Below, piece by piece: positions 50,259-59,864 of a stretch of 64,000 nucleotides of DNA (position 1 is the stretch's first letter; each line of letters starts with the position of its first letter). The notes beneath the pieces are model-generated. The model was not told the origin of the DNA. It worked only from the letters and a program-made list of their open reading frames with translations, and did no database searches. Made by a program: the position numbers and the translations under genes. Origin of the DNA: Shimia sediminis (GTDB lineage: Bacteria > Pseudomonadota > Alphaproteobacteria > Rhodobacterales > Rhodobacteraceae); NCBI RefSeq assembly GCF_003990645.1, contig NZ_RYZK01000009.1, positions 62,001 through 126,000 of the forward strand. The letters are read 5' to 3'.

Positions 50259-51065
50259 TCAAAGAAGTGTTGAACTTGGGCTTTTCGCGATTGTCCCTTT
50301 TTTCCCGCCGGAGCGAAGCTTTTGAACCGCTTCGACAAGCGCCGGGCCAATCCGCACCCGCATATCATGTTCATCAATAACGCTTGCAGCCGAACCAGCC
50401 AGAAACGCGACAGGGGCGTCCATCCCAACAGGCCAAAATGGAACGGCAACCGCAGTGATGTTTTGAGAATAGCGCGCCTCGCCCGAAACACAGGTGAATC
50501 CGGATTTTCTGACCTCGTCCATAGCGTGCTCACGCGCCAAAATGATCTCACTGGCTTGGCTGTCTTTCATCAACTTAGTGAAAATGGCCAAGCCCTCAGG
50601 ATGCAATCCAGCGAGATATGCCCTCCCAGAGGAAGAGGACAGAACCGGCATGCGATACCCGACCTCCATCCAGTCGCGCCCTATGTCATCTGGTGTCCAG
50701 GTCTTGGACATCAACATTTGCACCGAGTCTTGAATGGCAATTCCAATCAGCGCACCTGTTCTGTTGGCCAACGCCTGCATGTGGGGCGTCGCCTCGTCGA
50801 TGAACGTGAATGACGCACCGGCAATCTGACCCAAAGCCAGGGCAGCCGGGCCCAGACGGTACTTGTCATTCCGCTTGCCTTGCGTGAGGTAACCGTCCGC
50901 GCACAGCGTATGGGTGAGGCGACAGACTGTTGGCTTTGGAATGCCGGTGCGCTTTGAAATATCTTGATTTCCCAGCCCATCATCACTGGGTCGAAAGGCG
51001 CGCAAAACCGCAAGCCCCCGGGCAAGGGTGGATGAAAACCGCATGTCGCGACCGGTATCCGGCAT
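50259..51065 (-). CDS. IclR-family transcriptional regulator
   Basis: A 268-residue regulator. The winged helix (about 10-70) contains LGNQDISKRTGIPKPTVCRLTHTL. The C-terminal effector domain runs from FIDEATPHMQALANRTGALIGIA to about residue 245. IclR proteins bind small carboxylic acids or aromatics. It is the last gene of the beta-oxidation operon and overlaps the enoyl-CoA hydratase stop by 4 bp, so it is made with the enzymes it likely controls. A perfect palindrome ahead of the operon is its best target. Confidence 0.87.
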   Translation of the reverse strand: MPDTGRDMRFSSTLARGLAVLRAFRPSDDGLGNQDISKRTGIPKPTVCRLTHTLCADGYLTQGKRNDKYRLGPAALALGQIAGASFTFIDEATPHMQALANRTGALIGIAIQDSVQMLMSKTWTPDDIGRDWMEVGYRMPVLSSSSGRAYLAGLHPEGLAIFTKLMKDSQASEIILAREHAMDEVRKSGFTCVSGEARYSQNITAVAVPFWPVGMDAPVAFLAGSAASVIDEHDMRVRIGPALVEAVQKLRSGGKKGTIAKSPSSTLL

Positions 51066-51844
51066 CAGCGAAACACCGGTTTACGCTTTTCCAGAAAGGC
51101 GCGGATGCCCTCTGCTGCTTCGTCAGCGCCAAGCGCGTCGCACAGGGTATTGCGCTCTGCGATCAGGTGATCGTCAAAGTCAGATGTCTCTGCATCTTTC
51201 AGCAAAAATTTAATCTGCGCGATGGCCTGTTCTGGCCCCTGCCCCAGTTGACGCGCAAGATCACATGAGCGGCTCAGCACGTCGCTATCCGGCACCAGCT
51301 CACTGACCGCCCCAAGGGCATACATGCGTGCGGCATCCAGAGGTGTTCCAAGCAGAGCCATCCGCGCGGCGGTTGCCCGCGGCATTGCCTGCATTAATGC
51401 GTGGCTTGCACCACCATCGGGCGTCAGGCCGGCCTTGACATAGGCAAGAGTGAACTTTGCGCTTTCGCCCGCGACGATCAGATCGCAGGCCATTGCCAAC
51501 GACAATCCCGCCCCGGCGGCACCACCTTCTACCGCCGCAATCACGGGCTTAGGGCAGGTACGAATGGCGCGAATGATCCCGTGCAGGCCTTCGACCTTGT
51601 CACGCCGCTCGGCCACAGAGAGTTCGCGACGCTTCTTCAAGGCGTTGAGATTGCCGCCAGAGCAAAAGAAACCACCTTCTCCGGCAAGAACGACCGCATG
51701 TATCTCTGATTGCGAAGCTGCCTGCGCCAGGCCGGAGTTGATACCTTCATAGTATTCAGGTGTGAGAGCATTGCGTTGGGACGCATTGCAATTCCAGATC
51801 GTCAGAACACCTTGCGAAACTTCGTGACGAAACCCAACGCTCAT
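51065..51844 (-). CDS. Enoyl-CoA hydratase/isomerase family protein
   Basis: A 259-residue crotonase-fold enzyme acting on acyl-CoA. The oxyanion-hole segments are GEGGFFCSGGNLNAL and VEGGAAGAGLSLAMACD; the second shows AGAGLS at the usual backbone-NH site. Residues near TPDGGASHALMQA hold one acidic position used by hydratases, though the second canonical Glu is not obvious, so isomerase or another reaction is possible. The start is at 51844 with a weak GGACG site. Part of the operon. Confidence 0.82.
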   Translation of the reverse strand: MSVGFRHEVSQGVLTIWNCNASQRNALTPEYYEGINSGLAQAASQSEIHAVVLAGEGGFFCSGGNLNALKKRRELSVAERRDKVEGLHGIIRAIRTCPKPVIAAVEGGAAGAGLSLAMACDLIVAGESAKFTLAYVKAGLTPDGGASHALMQAMPRATAARMALLGTPLDAARMYALGAVSELVPDSDVLSRSCDLARQLGQGPEQAIAQIKFLLKDAETSDFDDHLIAERNTLCDALGADEAAEGIRAFLEKRKPVFR

Positions 51845-51883
51845 CTCACGTCCAGCTCTCAGAATTGCTTCCGGCAGCCATGA

Positions 51884-52972
51884 TCAAGCTGCCGAGAGCG
51901 CGATGAACCGCGCCAGGTGGTGGTCGACATCGCCAAACCAATGATCAATCATCGTTATACGGCGGGCGAAATGTGAGAGCGCATATTCATCTGTCATGCC
52001 AATCCCACCATGCATTTGCACAGTTTCCTCCACCACAAGGGCACCAACGCGGCCGATCAGGTTCTTCGTGGCACTCACGTGCCTTTCGCGCGTCACAGGG
52101 TCCGCATCAAGATGGCCGGCAAGGTTGATTACGGCGGAACGGGCCTGCTCGATCTCGATCAACACATCTGCCATGCGATGCTGGAGGGCCTGAAACTTGC
52201 CGATTGGCACACCGAACTGCTTGCGCTCTTTCAGATAGTCGAGGGTTAATGCCTTGGCCGCCTCCATGGCACCAAGTGCTTCGGCGCATATTGCAAGTGT
52301 TGCACGGGCATTGGCCATTTCCAGCGCGTCATATCCCCCCTCCAACCGAGCCGAGGGCACTACGTTTTCAAGAACCACAGTTGCACCAGAGGTTCCGTCG
52401 TTGTTGACGTGATCGGTGATTGTGACACCGGCCGCGGCTGGGTCGACCAGGAACAACGCGATACCGTCCTTATCCCAGTCCTCGCCACTTTCTCGGGCAG
52501 AGACGATCAGATGCGTTGCCTGCGCCCCGTTCAGGACGTGATGTTTGGCGCCGGTCAAAACGCCGCCAGAAACCCGCGATGCCACATGGTTAAGGTCGTA
52601 CCGGGCAAGCGGCTCGGCATGTGTGAGCGTCGCGATTGCGCCGCCCGAAATTACCGCTTCGACCAGATCGGCATCCTGTGCCACGAGCGATCCGACCAGA
52701 ACTGCGGGCAGAACCGGTTCAATCACGCCAGCGCGCCCAAGCTCTTCGAAAACCACAGCGATGTCGAAGCCTGCGCCCCCGAAACCGCCCGTGTCTTCCG
52801 AAAACAACGCGCCAAGGACGCCAAGTTCGACCAGCCCTTCATAGGTTTTCCTGTCATAAGGCGCACCGGACGCAATCGTCTTTCGGCGCGTTTCGTGGTC
52901 ATAGGTGTCCGCAAGGAACCGTCCCAGGCTGTCCTGCAACATGCGGCGTTCGTCGGTCAGGTTGAAATCCAT
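51884..52972 (-). CDS. Acyl-CoA dehydrogenase, small-subunit type (PimD-like)
   Basis: A 362-residue FAD enzyme making a 2-enoyl-CoA. N-terminal FNLTDERRMLQDSLGRFLAD; a short middle domain; C-terminal QMHGGIGMTDEYALSHFARR. The usual catalytic Glu near the C-terminus is not seen; WFGDVDHHL stands there. It is encoded next to a second, longer dehydrogenase, as with PimC/PimD and ChsE-type heteromers. The ATG follows GAGGGAGACGCG. Confidence 0.82.
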   Translation of the reverse strand: MDFNLTDERRMLQDSLGRFLADTYDHETRRKTIASGAPYDRKTYEGLVELGVLGALFSEDTGGFGGAGFDIAVVFEELGRAGVIEPVLPAVLVGSLVAQDADLVEAVISGGAIATLTHAEPLARYDLNHVASRVSGGVLTGAKHHVLNGAQATHLIVSARESGEDWDKDGIALFLVDPAAAGVTITDHVNNDGTSGATVVLENVVPSARLEGGYDALEMANARATLAICAEALGAMEAAKALTLDYLKERKQFGVPIGKFQALQHRMADVLIEIEQARSAVINLAGHLDADPVTRERHVSATKNLIGRVGALVVEETVQMHGGIGMTDEYALSHFARRITMIDHWFGDVDHHLARFIALSAA

Positions 52973-52984
52973 GTCGCGTCTCCC

Positions 52985-54181
52985 TCAGAGTCCCATGATC
53001 GCTTTGGTGATGATGGTGCGCTGCACCTCGTTCGACCCGCCAAAAATGGACAGTTTTCGATTGTTAAAATAGCTCGGCGATGAGGCAGCAGCATGTTCCG
53101 GCCCCATCATCTCGGCGTTGTCTCCGCCGTCCAGATAGTCTTCTTGAAACGGAAGCGCATCCGGACCTACCGCACGGCGCAAAAGCGAGGTCAGTTCCTG
53201 TCGAATGATTGTGCCTTTGACCTTGAGCATCGAGCTTTCTGCCCCCGGCGCCTGTCCTTTGGCCGCAGCTGAGACCACCCGCAGGTTGGTTGTTGCCATG
53301 GCCATCAGGTCGATTTCGACCTGCGCAATGCGGGCGGCAAAATGCGGGTTCTCGGCAAGAGGTTTGCCGCCGGACTGCACTTTGGAGGCAACCTCTTTGA
53401 CGGTTTCCAACGCGGCATTTGAAAACCCGACGCCTGCAATATTTGTGCGCTCATGGGTCAGAAGGTATTTGGCATAGGTCCAGCCTTTGTTTTCTTCCCC
53501 CACAAGGTTCTCCGCTGGCACGCGCACGTTGTCGAAGAAAACTTCGTTCACTTCGGCCCCGCCATCGACAAGAACGATGGGCCGCACGGTGATGCCAGGC
53601 GTTTTCATATCAATCAGCAGGAAAGAGATTCCCTCTTGCTTCTTGACGTCCGGATCGGTGCGCACGAGACAGAAGATCCAGTTGGCGTGCTGACCAAGGG
53701 TCGTCCAGGTCTTCTGACCGTTTACCACGTAGTGATCGCCATCTCGTACGGCCCGTGTTTTGAGGGCAGCCAGATCAGATCCCGCGCCGGGCTCGGAGTA
53801 TCCCTGACACCACCAGTCCTCGCCACTCAGGATGCGCGGCAAAAAGCGCTGGCGTTGTTCTTCTGAGCCGAATGCCATGAGAACCGGTGCCAGCATGGAC
53901 AGGCCAAAAGGCACGAGACGAGGCGCATGGGCGCGACAACATTCGTCTTCGAATATCTGGCGCTGTACGGCATCCCATTCTGCGCCGCCATACTGTCTGG
54001 GCCAGTTTGGCGCAAGCCACCCCCGCGCATTCAGCATGGCGTGCCAGTTTTCGCTATCCTGCTTGGTCAGGCGTTTACCAAGCCTCACCTTTTCCGTTAG
54101 GTCTCGGGGCAATGTCTCGATCAGCCAATCACGCACTTCTTCGCGAAAGGCGTTTTGCTCGTCCGTATAGTTCAGGTCCAT
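52985..54181 (-). CDS. Acyl-CoA dehydrogenase, large-subunit type (PimC-like)
   Basis: A 398-residue FAD enzyme. CQGYSEPGAGSDLAALKT and VNGQKTWTTLGQHANWIFCLVRT form the FAD/substrate core. At the C-terminus IFGGSNEVQRTI has Gly where medium-chain enzymes have the catalytic Glu, so the base may be Glu244 in LTHERTN, the position used in isovaleryl-type enzymes. The start MDLNYTDEQNAF fits the family. It lies 12 bp from the small subunit gene and is likely its partner. Confidence 0.84.
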   Translation of the reverse strand: MDLNYTDEQNAFREEVRDWLIETLPRDLTEKVRLGKRLTKQDSENWHAMLNARGWLAPNWPRQYGGAEWDAVQRQIFEDECCRAHAPRLVPFGLSMLAPVLMAFGSEEQRQRFLPRILSGEDWWCQGYSEPGAGSDLAALKTRAVRDGDHYVVNGQKTWTTLGQHANWIFCLVRTDPDVKKQEGISFLLIDMKTPGITVRPIVLVDGGAEVNEVFFDNVRVPAENLVGEENKGWTYAKYLLTHERTNIAGVGFSNAALETVKEVASKVQSGGKPLAENPHFAARIAQVEIDLMAMATTNLRVVSAAAKGQAPGAESSMLKVKGTIIRQELTSLLRRAVGPDALPFQEDYLDGGDNAEMMGPEHAAASSPSYFNNRKLSIFGGSNEVQRTIITKAIMGL

Positions 54182-54191
54182 CACGGGTCTC

Positions 54192-55367
<1,176 letters not shown>

Positions 55368-55379
55368 GGATCGGTCTCC

Positions 55380-57470
55380 TTACCGGTTCAGCGAGGCAAA
55401 AGTCTTGCCCTCAGCGACGAGTTGTTCAAGAAGTGGCGCAGGCTGCCAGAAAAAATCGTCTTCTTTCTGGAAAGCTTTGATGTCATTCAGGATTTTCTCG
55501 AGTCCGACTGTATCCGCATAGTGCAGCGGTCCACCGCGCCAGCGCGGGAATCCGTAGCCGTTGAGCAGGGTCATATCCACATCGAGCGGGCGCAGGGCAA
55601 TCCCTTCGCCAACCACGCGGGCGGATTCATTGACCATGGCCGCCATGTAGCGATCGATAATTTCCCCATCACTGATTTCGCGGGGCGTGATGCCTTTGCC
55701 GGAGCGTTCTGCTTCGATGATCTCCAAAACCTCGGGGTCAGGCGCTTCACTCCGGTCGTCACCATGGATGTAAAAACCACGCCCGGTTTTGCGCCCAAAG
55801 CGGCCTTTTTCACAGATACGGTCCGCAAACTCGGCATATTGCTCGCGCGGATCCCGGTCCGGTGCCCGACGCTTGCGCGAGGCCCAGCCAATGTCCAATC
55901 CGGCAAGATCCGCAACGCGGAACAGGCCCATGGCCAGGCCGAACTCTTCCATGGCACGGTCAACATCATAAGGGCTGGCGCCCGCCAGAACCGCGCCATT
56001 CACGGCCTTGGCATAGGCATTCAGGATGCGGTTGCCGATGAACCCGTCACAAACGCCAGCGCGCACGGCGATTTTCTTCATGCGCTTGGCCAAAGCAAAC
56101 CCCGAGGCCACAACATCTGCAGAAGTCTTGTCAGCAACCACGACTTCGAGCAGGCGCATGACATGGGCTGGCGAAAAGAAGTGCAGGCCAATGACATCCT
56201 CAGGACGGTTGGTCATGGCTGCGATGTCGTTGATGTCGAGATAAGAGGTGTTTGACGCAAGAATTGCGCCTGGCTTGCAAATTTTGTCGAGCTTACCGAA
56301 AACGTCCTGCTTGACCTCCATGCTTTCAAACACGGCTTCGATCACAAGATCGGCCTGCGCAAAATCCGCATAATCCGTTGTGGTACGGAACTTCCCACCA
56401 ACGATGGCGTCGAACTTGGCCTGTGCGAGCTTGCCGCGTTTTACAGCCCCTGAGAGATGGCCCGTGACTGTTGCAGCGGCTTTGTCTGCCGCTTCTTGGT
56501 CGCGCTCTGCCAAGGTTACATCGAGACCTGCAAGCAGGGCGCTGGTTGCAATTCCAGCCCCCATCGTGCCGCCGCCAATCACGCCAACCTGCTGGATGTC
56601 GCGCGGGGCGCCCGTTTTGATTTCTGGTACTTTCGCGACTTCACGTTCACCAAAGAAGGCGTGGACCATCGCGGCGCGTTGCGGATCATTGTAAAGCTCC
56701 ATGAACAGCTCGCGTTCGCGGGTCATGCCCTCGTCAAACGGTAGGGTCATGGCCGCTTCAATGGCTTTCATGCAGTTGACGGGAGCCTTCAGGCCGCGCG
56801 CCTTTTTGGCAACGGCGGCCTGCATCTTTGCAAAATCCTCTGCATCAATTGCACTGGCTTCACGCGCACTCGTCGGGCGAGCCTTGGCGCCTTCCGCAAC
56901 CAACCGTTCTGCCATTGCGATCCCGGCTGCGCGGACGTCATCACCTTGCGCAATCTCATCGATCAACCCCAGCTCCAGCGCCTCTTTAGCGCCGATCATG
57001 CCGCCGCCAGTGATCATCTGTACTGCCTTGGCGATAGGCACGATCCGTGGCAACCGCTGGGTTCCACCCGCGCCAGGCAGGATACCCAGATTAACCTCTG
57101 GCAGACCAAAACGTGCCGAAGCAAGCGCCACCCGGTAGTGCGCGCCCAGTGCTGTTTCCAGCCCGCCACCCAATGCCGTACCGTGCAACGCCGCAACGGT
57201 AGGAGTCGAGACCAGCTCAATTTGGTTGATAACATCAGGAAGACTTGGTGGCATCGGAGGCTTGCCAAACTCGCGAATGTCCGCGCCAGCGATGAATGTC
57301 CGGCCAGCCCCGTAGATAACAATTGCCTTCACAGCCTCATCAGCATCTGCCGCCAGGACAGTCTCGACCAACCCCTGGCGCACGGCCTGGCTCAATGCGT
57401 TTACGGGCGGATTGTCGATTTCAATAATGGCAAGGCCGTTCTCAACGGTCATGCGAACCGGGTCGGTCAT
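55380..57470 (-). CDS. Bifunctional enoyl-CoA hydratase / 3-hydroxyacyl-CoA dehydrogenase (FadJ/PimF-like)
   Basis: A 696-residue fusion doing two beta-oxidation steps. The N-terminal crotonase domain has GAGRTFIAGADIREFG and ALGGGLETALGAHYRV with a following GILPGAGGTQRLPR. The NAD-dependent dehydrogenase from about 300 starts IGGGTMGAGIA and includes GLHFFSPAHVMRLLEVV and the C-terminal helical dimer region. First gene of the six-gene operon; ATG follows GGAGATCCCC. The gene set resembles the R. palustris pim operon but lacks an acyl-CoA ligase. Confidence 0.9.
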   Translation of the reverse strand: MTDPVRMTVENGLAIIEIDNPPVNALSQAVRQGLVETVLAADADEAVKAIVIYGAGRTFIAGADIREFGKPPMPPSLPDVINQIELVSTPTVAALHGTALGGGLETALGAHYRVALASARFGLPEVNLGILPGAGGTQRLPRIVPIAKAVQMITGGGMIGAKEALELGLIDEIAQGDDVRAAGIAMAERLVAEGAKARPTSAREASAIDAEDFAKMQAAVAKKARGLKAPVNCMKAIEAAMTLPFDEGMTRERELFMELYNDPQRAAMVHAFFGEREVAKVPEIKTGAPRDIQQVGVIGGGTMGAGIATSALLAGLDVTLAERDQEAADKAAATVTGHLSGAVKRGKLAQAKFDAIVGGKFRTTTDYADFAQADLVIEAVFESMEVKQDVFGKLDKICKPGAILASNTSYLDINDIAAMTNRPEDVIGLHFFSPAHVMRLLEVVVADKTSADVVASGFALAKRMKKIAVRAGVCDGFIGNRILNAYAKAVNGAVLAGASPYDVDRAMEEFGLAMGLFRVADLAGLDIGWASRKRRAPDRDPREQYAEFADRICEKGRFGRKTGRGFYIHGDDRSEAPDPEVLEIIEAERSGKGITPREISDGEIIDRYMAAMVNESARVVGEGIALRPLDVDMTLLNGYGFPRWRGGPLHYADTVGLEKILNDIKAFQKEDDFFWQPAPLLEQLVAEGKTFASLNR

Positions 57471-57519
57471 GGGGATCTCCTAAGAATGGTCGGCAAAACA
57501 GGATTCGCCGCGCTGCAAT

Positions 57520-57538
57520 AATTTTACAATGTAAAATT
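57520..57538. promoter_or_regulatory. Perfect 19-bp palindrome upstream of the fad/pim-like operon
   Basis: AATTTTACA-A-TGTAAAATT, arms of 9 bp around one base, centred 59 bp before the fadJ-like start. Odd-centred dyads are usual for IclR-type operators, and the operon encodes an IclR protein. Confidence 0.75.
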
Positions 57539-57591
57539 CACAAAATATACCTAAGAAATTCGTGACGCCGCGCCACTAAGCGTTGAGTCTT

Positions 57592-59232
57592 CTATTTTTC
57601 GCTAGCATCACGAGAGTTTGCCGCCAATTCGCCTTCCCAAAAAACGGGTGCAATCTTGGCGTCGGGCGTGTCGTGTTGGTAAGACGGCGTCATAATCTGC
57701 ACTTCGTTTTCATTGAACACGTCGATGACATTCTTGTGCAGCTCACTCATCAGTTGCGGCAGAGAAGAACTTCGCGTGGTAAACGCATTGATCTGATAGT
57801 TGATCGCATAGTCCGCCAACGCTTCGACCAAAACAAACGGGGCGGGATTCTTCTTGAGACCCGTTGTACGCTCCGCAGCATTCAGCAACATCGCTTCAAT
57901 TTTTTCGCGCGGCTCTTCATACCCAATCCCAACCGTGGTGTGCAGCAGCAGGCCCTTGCCATCCAGTTTGGCCGAGTAGTTCTTAACCTCGGAGGCCAGA
58001 AGTTTGGCGTTGGGAATACTGACCAGCTCGTTCTTGACTGTGCGAAGGTAGGTTTCCATCAGCTTGATGTTGATGACGTCACCGTAATACTCACCAACAA
58101 GGATGCGATCTCCGACCTTCATGCTGCGCTTGTAGAGAACAAACAATCCGGCCAACGAGTTGGAAATGACCGAATTGGAGCCGAGGGAGACCATCAAGCC
58201 CAAGAAGATTGTCAGGCCCTGAAAGGCCGCAGAATCCGAGCCCGGAATGTACGGGAAGCACAGTACAATGGCCATCAGGATCAGACCAAGACGCACCAGG
58301 CTATAGGTCGGCCAAATCCATTGAGGCTCAAAGTTCTTGAGCGCTATTGTCCCTTGCTCGACGTTCTCAAAAAACAGCCGGACACCGCGGATGGCAAAAC
58401 TGGTGACCCAGGAAATGATCGCGATGACGATCAGGTTTGGCACATATGACACCGCCCCTTTTGCGAGGTCCACAATGGGATCGGTCACATACTTGATCAA
58501 TAGCGACGCGATGGGCCTGGTTTCAGGAAAGGCCAGCAATACGAAAGACAAGTAGTAATAGAAGCCCACAAAGAGGGTCAGATCCAGGAAAAGGCGCATC
58601 ACATATTCAGCCAACCGCGCGACCGCCTGACTTTGCACCATTTCTTTGGTGGCCTCCTGAACCGCCTTGAAGCGATGGCGCACCATACGACCAAGGAATG
58701 CAGGTAACCGGCGTCGGATCATCACGATAAGTGCGCAATAGGTGATAAAGACAGCAGTCCAGATCAGCGCAGTTGTCGCGCTTTGGGCAATCGCTTCGTC
58801 GGTGCGGCTCTCTCGATAGGCGAGGATCGCTGCCTCAATCGCATCGGATTGCAGTTCGACAACCACAACCATGTCCATTTGCTCGAGTTCTGCGTCGGCC
58901 TCGGTCGCAATGGTGATGAGCTGGCCTTCGGCGTAGATCTCGATGCCAATACCCACCCGCCGGGTTGTCATGACCACGCTTTTGGCAACGCTGGACTTCG
59001 CCACTTCTAGAATACGCTCTGAGATCTTTGCGGCGCGCTCGTCCGCAGGCAGTGCAGAGGAGCCACGCACATTAAATAGCGCCTCTCCGTCAAAAATCAC
59101 CGGCTGAGCAAACTCTGTTGCCGTTTCCCGAGCCGCCTCTTCGTCCGGTTCGCTGCTTTGGGCGACCCCAGTCCCTGACCAGGAAAACGCCAATAGAATG
59201 CACAGAACAAGGCTGCGAAGTACCAGTTGCAT
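57592..59232 (-). CDS. MscS-family mechanosensitive channel
   Basis: A 546-residue inner-membrane channel opening under membrane tension. Signal peptide (MQLVLRSLVLCILLAFSWSG), a periplasmic domain to about 165, then several helices. The pore helix and beta domain are FLGLMVSLGSNSVISNSLAGLFVLYKRSMKVGDRILVGEYYGDV, the MscS signature. A C-terminal cytoplasmic cage follows. The start follows GGGAGGGGTGAG. It is upstream of the fad/pim operon by 121 bp; no functional link is evident. Confidence 0.88.
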   Translation of the reverse strand: MQLVLRSLVLCILLAFSWSGTGVAQSSEPDEEAARETATEFAQPVIFDGEALFNVRGSSALPADERAAKISERILEVAKSSVAKSVVMTTRRVGIGIEIYAEGQLITIATEADAELEQMDMVVVVELQSDAIEAAILAYRESRTDEAIAQSATTALIWTAVFITYCALIVMIRRRLPAFLGRMVRHRFKAVQEATKEMVQSQAVARLAEYVMRLFLDLTLFVGFYYYLSFVLLAFPETRPIASLLIKYVTDPIVDLAKGAVSYVPNLIVIAIISWVTSFAIRGVRLFFENVEQGTIALKNFEPQWIWPTYSLVRLGLILMAIVLCFPYIPGSDSAAFQGLTIFLGLMVSLGSNSVISNSLAGLFVLYKRSMKVGDRILVGEYYGDVINIKLMETYLRTVKNELVSIPNAKLLASEVKNYSAKLDGKGLLLHTTVGIGYEEPREKIEAMLLNAAERTTGLKKNPAPFVLVEALADYAINYQINAFTTRSSSLPQLMSELHKNVIDVFNENEVQIMTPSYQHDTPDAKIAPVFWEGELAANSRDASEK

Positions 59233-59317
59233 CTCACCCCTCCCCAAGGGCCGAAGCAGTAAGCCGCCTCGTCCATGGTATGCTACAGGTGTAAGACGCA
59301 AACTCAACAACAGAGTG

Positions 59318-59695
59318 TCATAGATGATCCCGGATGGTGCCCGTTTTCGGCGATAGGCTGGCATCAATGTCGCGCATTTCCAGCGATAAAGCCAAAGATC
59401 GCGTCGCCAATACCGGAGCCAGAAACACCTTCGCCGCCTCAAAGACTGTTTTGGCAGCTGCTTCTTTCACGTCCTGCGGGCGCCCTTCTCGCAGACGGAT
59501 TGAGATGTCAACAAAGCCGTGTTTAGCGTCTCCGTCTGCAATGGCATAGTGTTCTGCGCGAAACGCTCTGACCCGAATTCCTGGCATCGGGAATGCTTCG
59601 ATTTCAGCAGCAGCTTTACGAATGGCCTCGCAAAATTCGCTCATATCCACCGCGTCTTCCAAGTTTGCTGAATACTCGATGATGAAATGTGGCAT
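59318..59695 (-). CDS. hpaF: 5-carboxymethyl-2-hydroxymuconate isomerase
   Basis: Tautomerises the ring-cleaved intermediate of homoprotocatechuate. The 125-residue protein begins MPHFIIEYSANLE, so Pro1 becomes the catalytic N-terminus after Met removal. HGFVDISIRLREGR is the family core. It is divergent from hpaE across a 169-bp regulatory gap, and completes the pathway with the four genes on the other strand. Confidence 0.9.
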   Translation of the reverse strand: MPHFIIEYSANLEDAVDMSEFCEAIRKAAAEIEAFPMPGIRVRAFRAEHYAIADGDAKHGFVDISIRLREGRPQDVKEAAAKTVFEAAKVFLAPVLATRSLALSLEMRDIDASLSPKTGTIRDHL

Positions 59696-59706
59696 ATGGA
59701 ATCCTG

Positions 59707-59731
59707 ACTTAACTTGCTTAATAAATTAAGT
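59707..59731. promoter_or_regulatory. AT-rich inverted repeats between hpaF and hpaE
   Basis: CTTAAT-2-ATTAAG (59717-59730) nested in ACTTAA...TTAAGT (59707-59731). TTAAG half-sites recur at 59796-59800. Possible operator for an HpaR/HpcR-type MarR regulator, which is not in the window. Confidence 0.5.
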
Positions 59732-59787
59732 TTTAGCCAGGCGGCGTGTCAAAGTATTTCCCTAATCAGTGCAGATCAAAATTTTAG

Positions 59788-59816
59788 TTGACATGTTAAG
59801 TAATTTCTCGCTACCC
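59788..59816 (+). promoter_or_regulatory. Candidate hpaE operon promoter
   Basis: A consensus TTGACA -35, then CTACCC at 17-bp spacing, a poor -10. A TTAAG half-site lies in the spacer, where a regulator could act. Confidence 0.4.
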
Positions 59817-59864
59817 TCCATCAACAGAACATCCCATCCACACGGGACCACGAAGGAGCATCTT

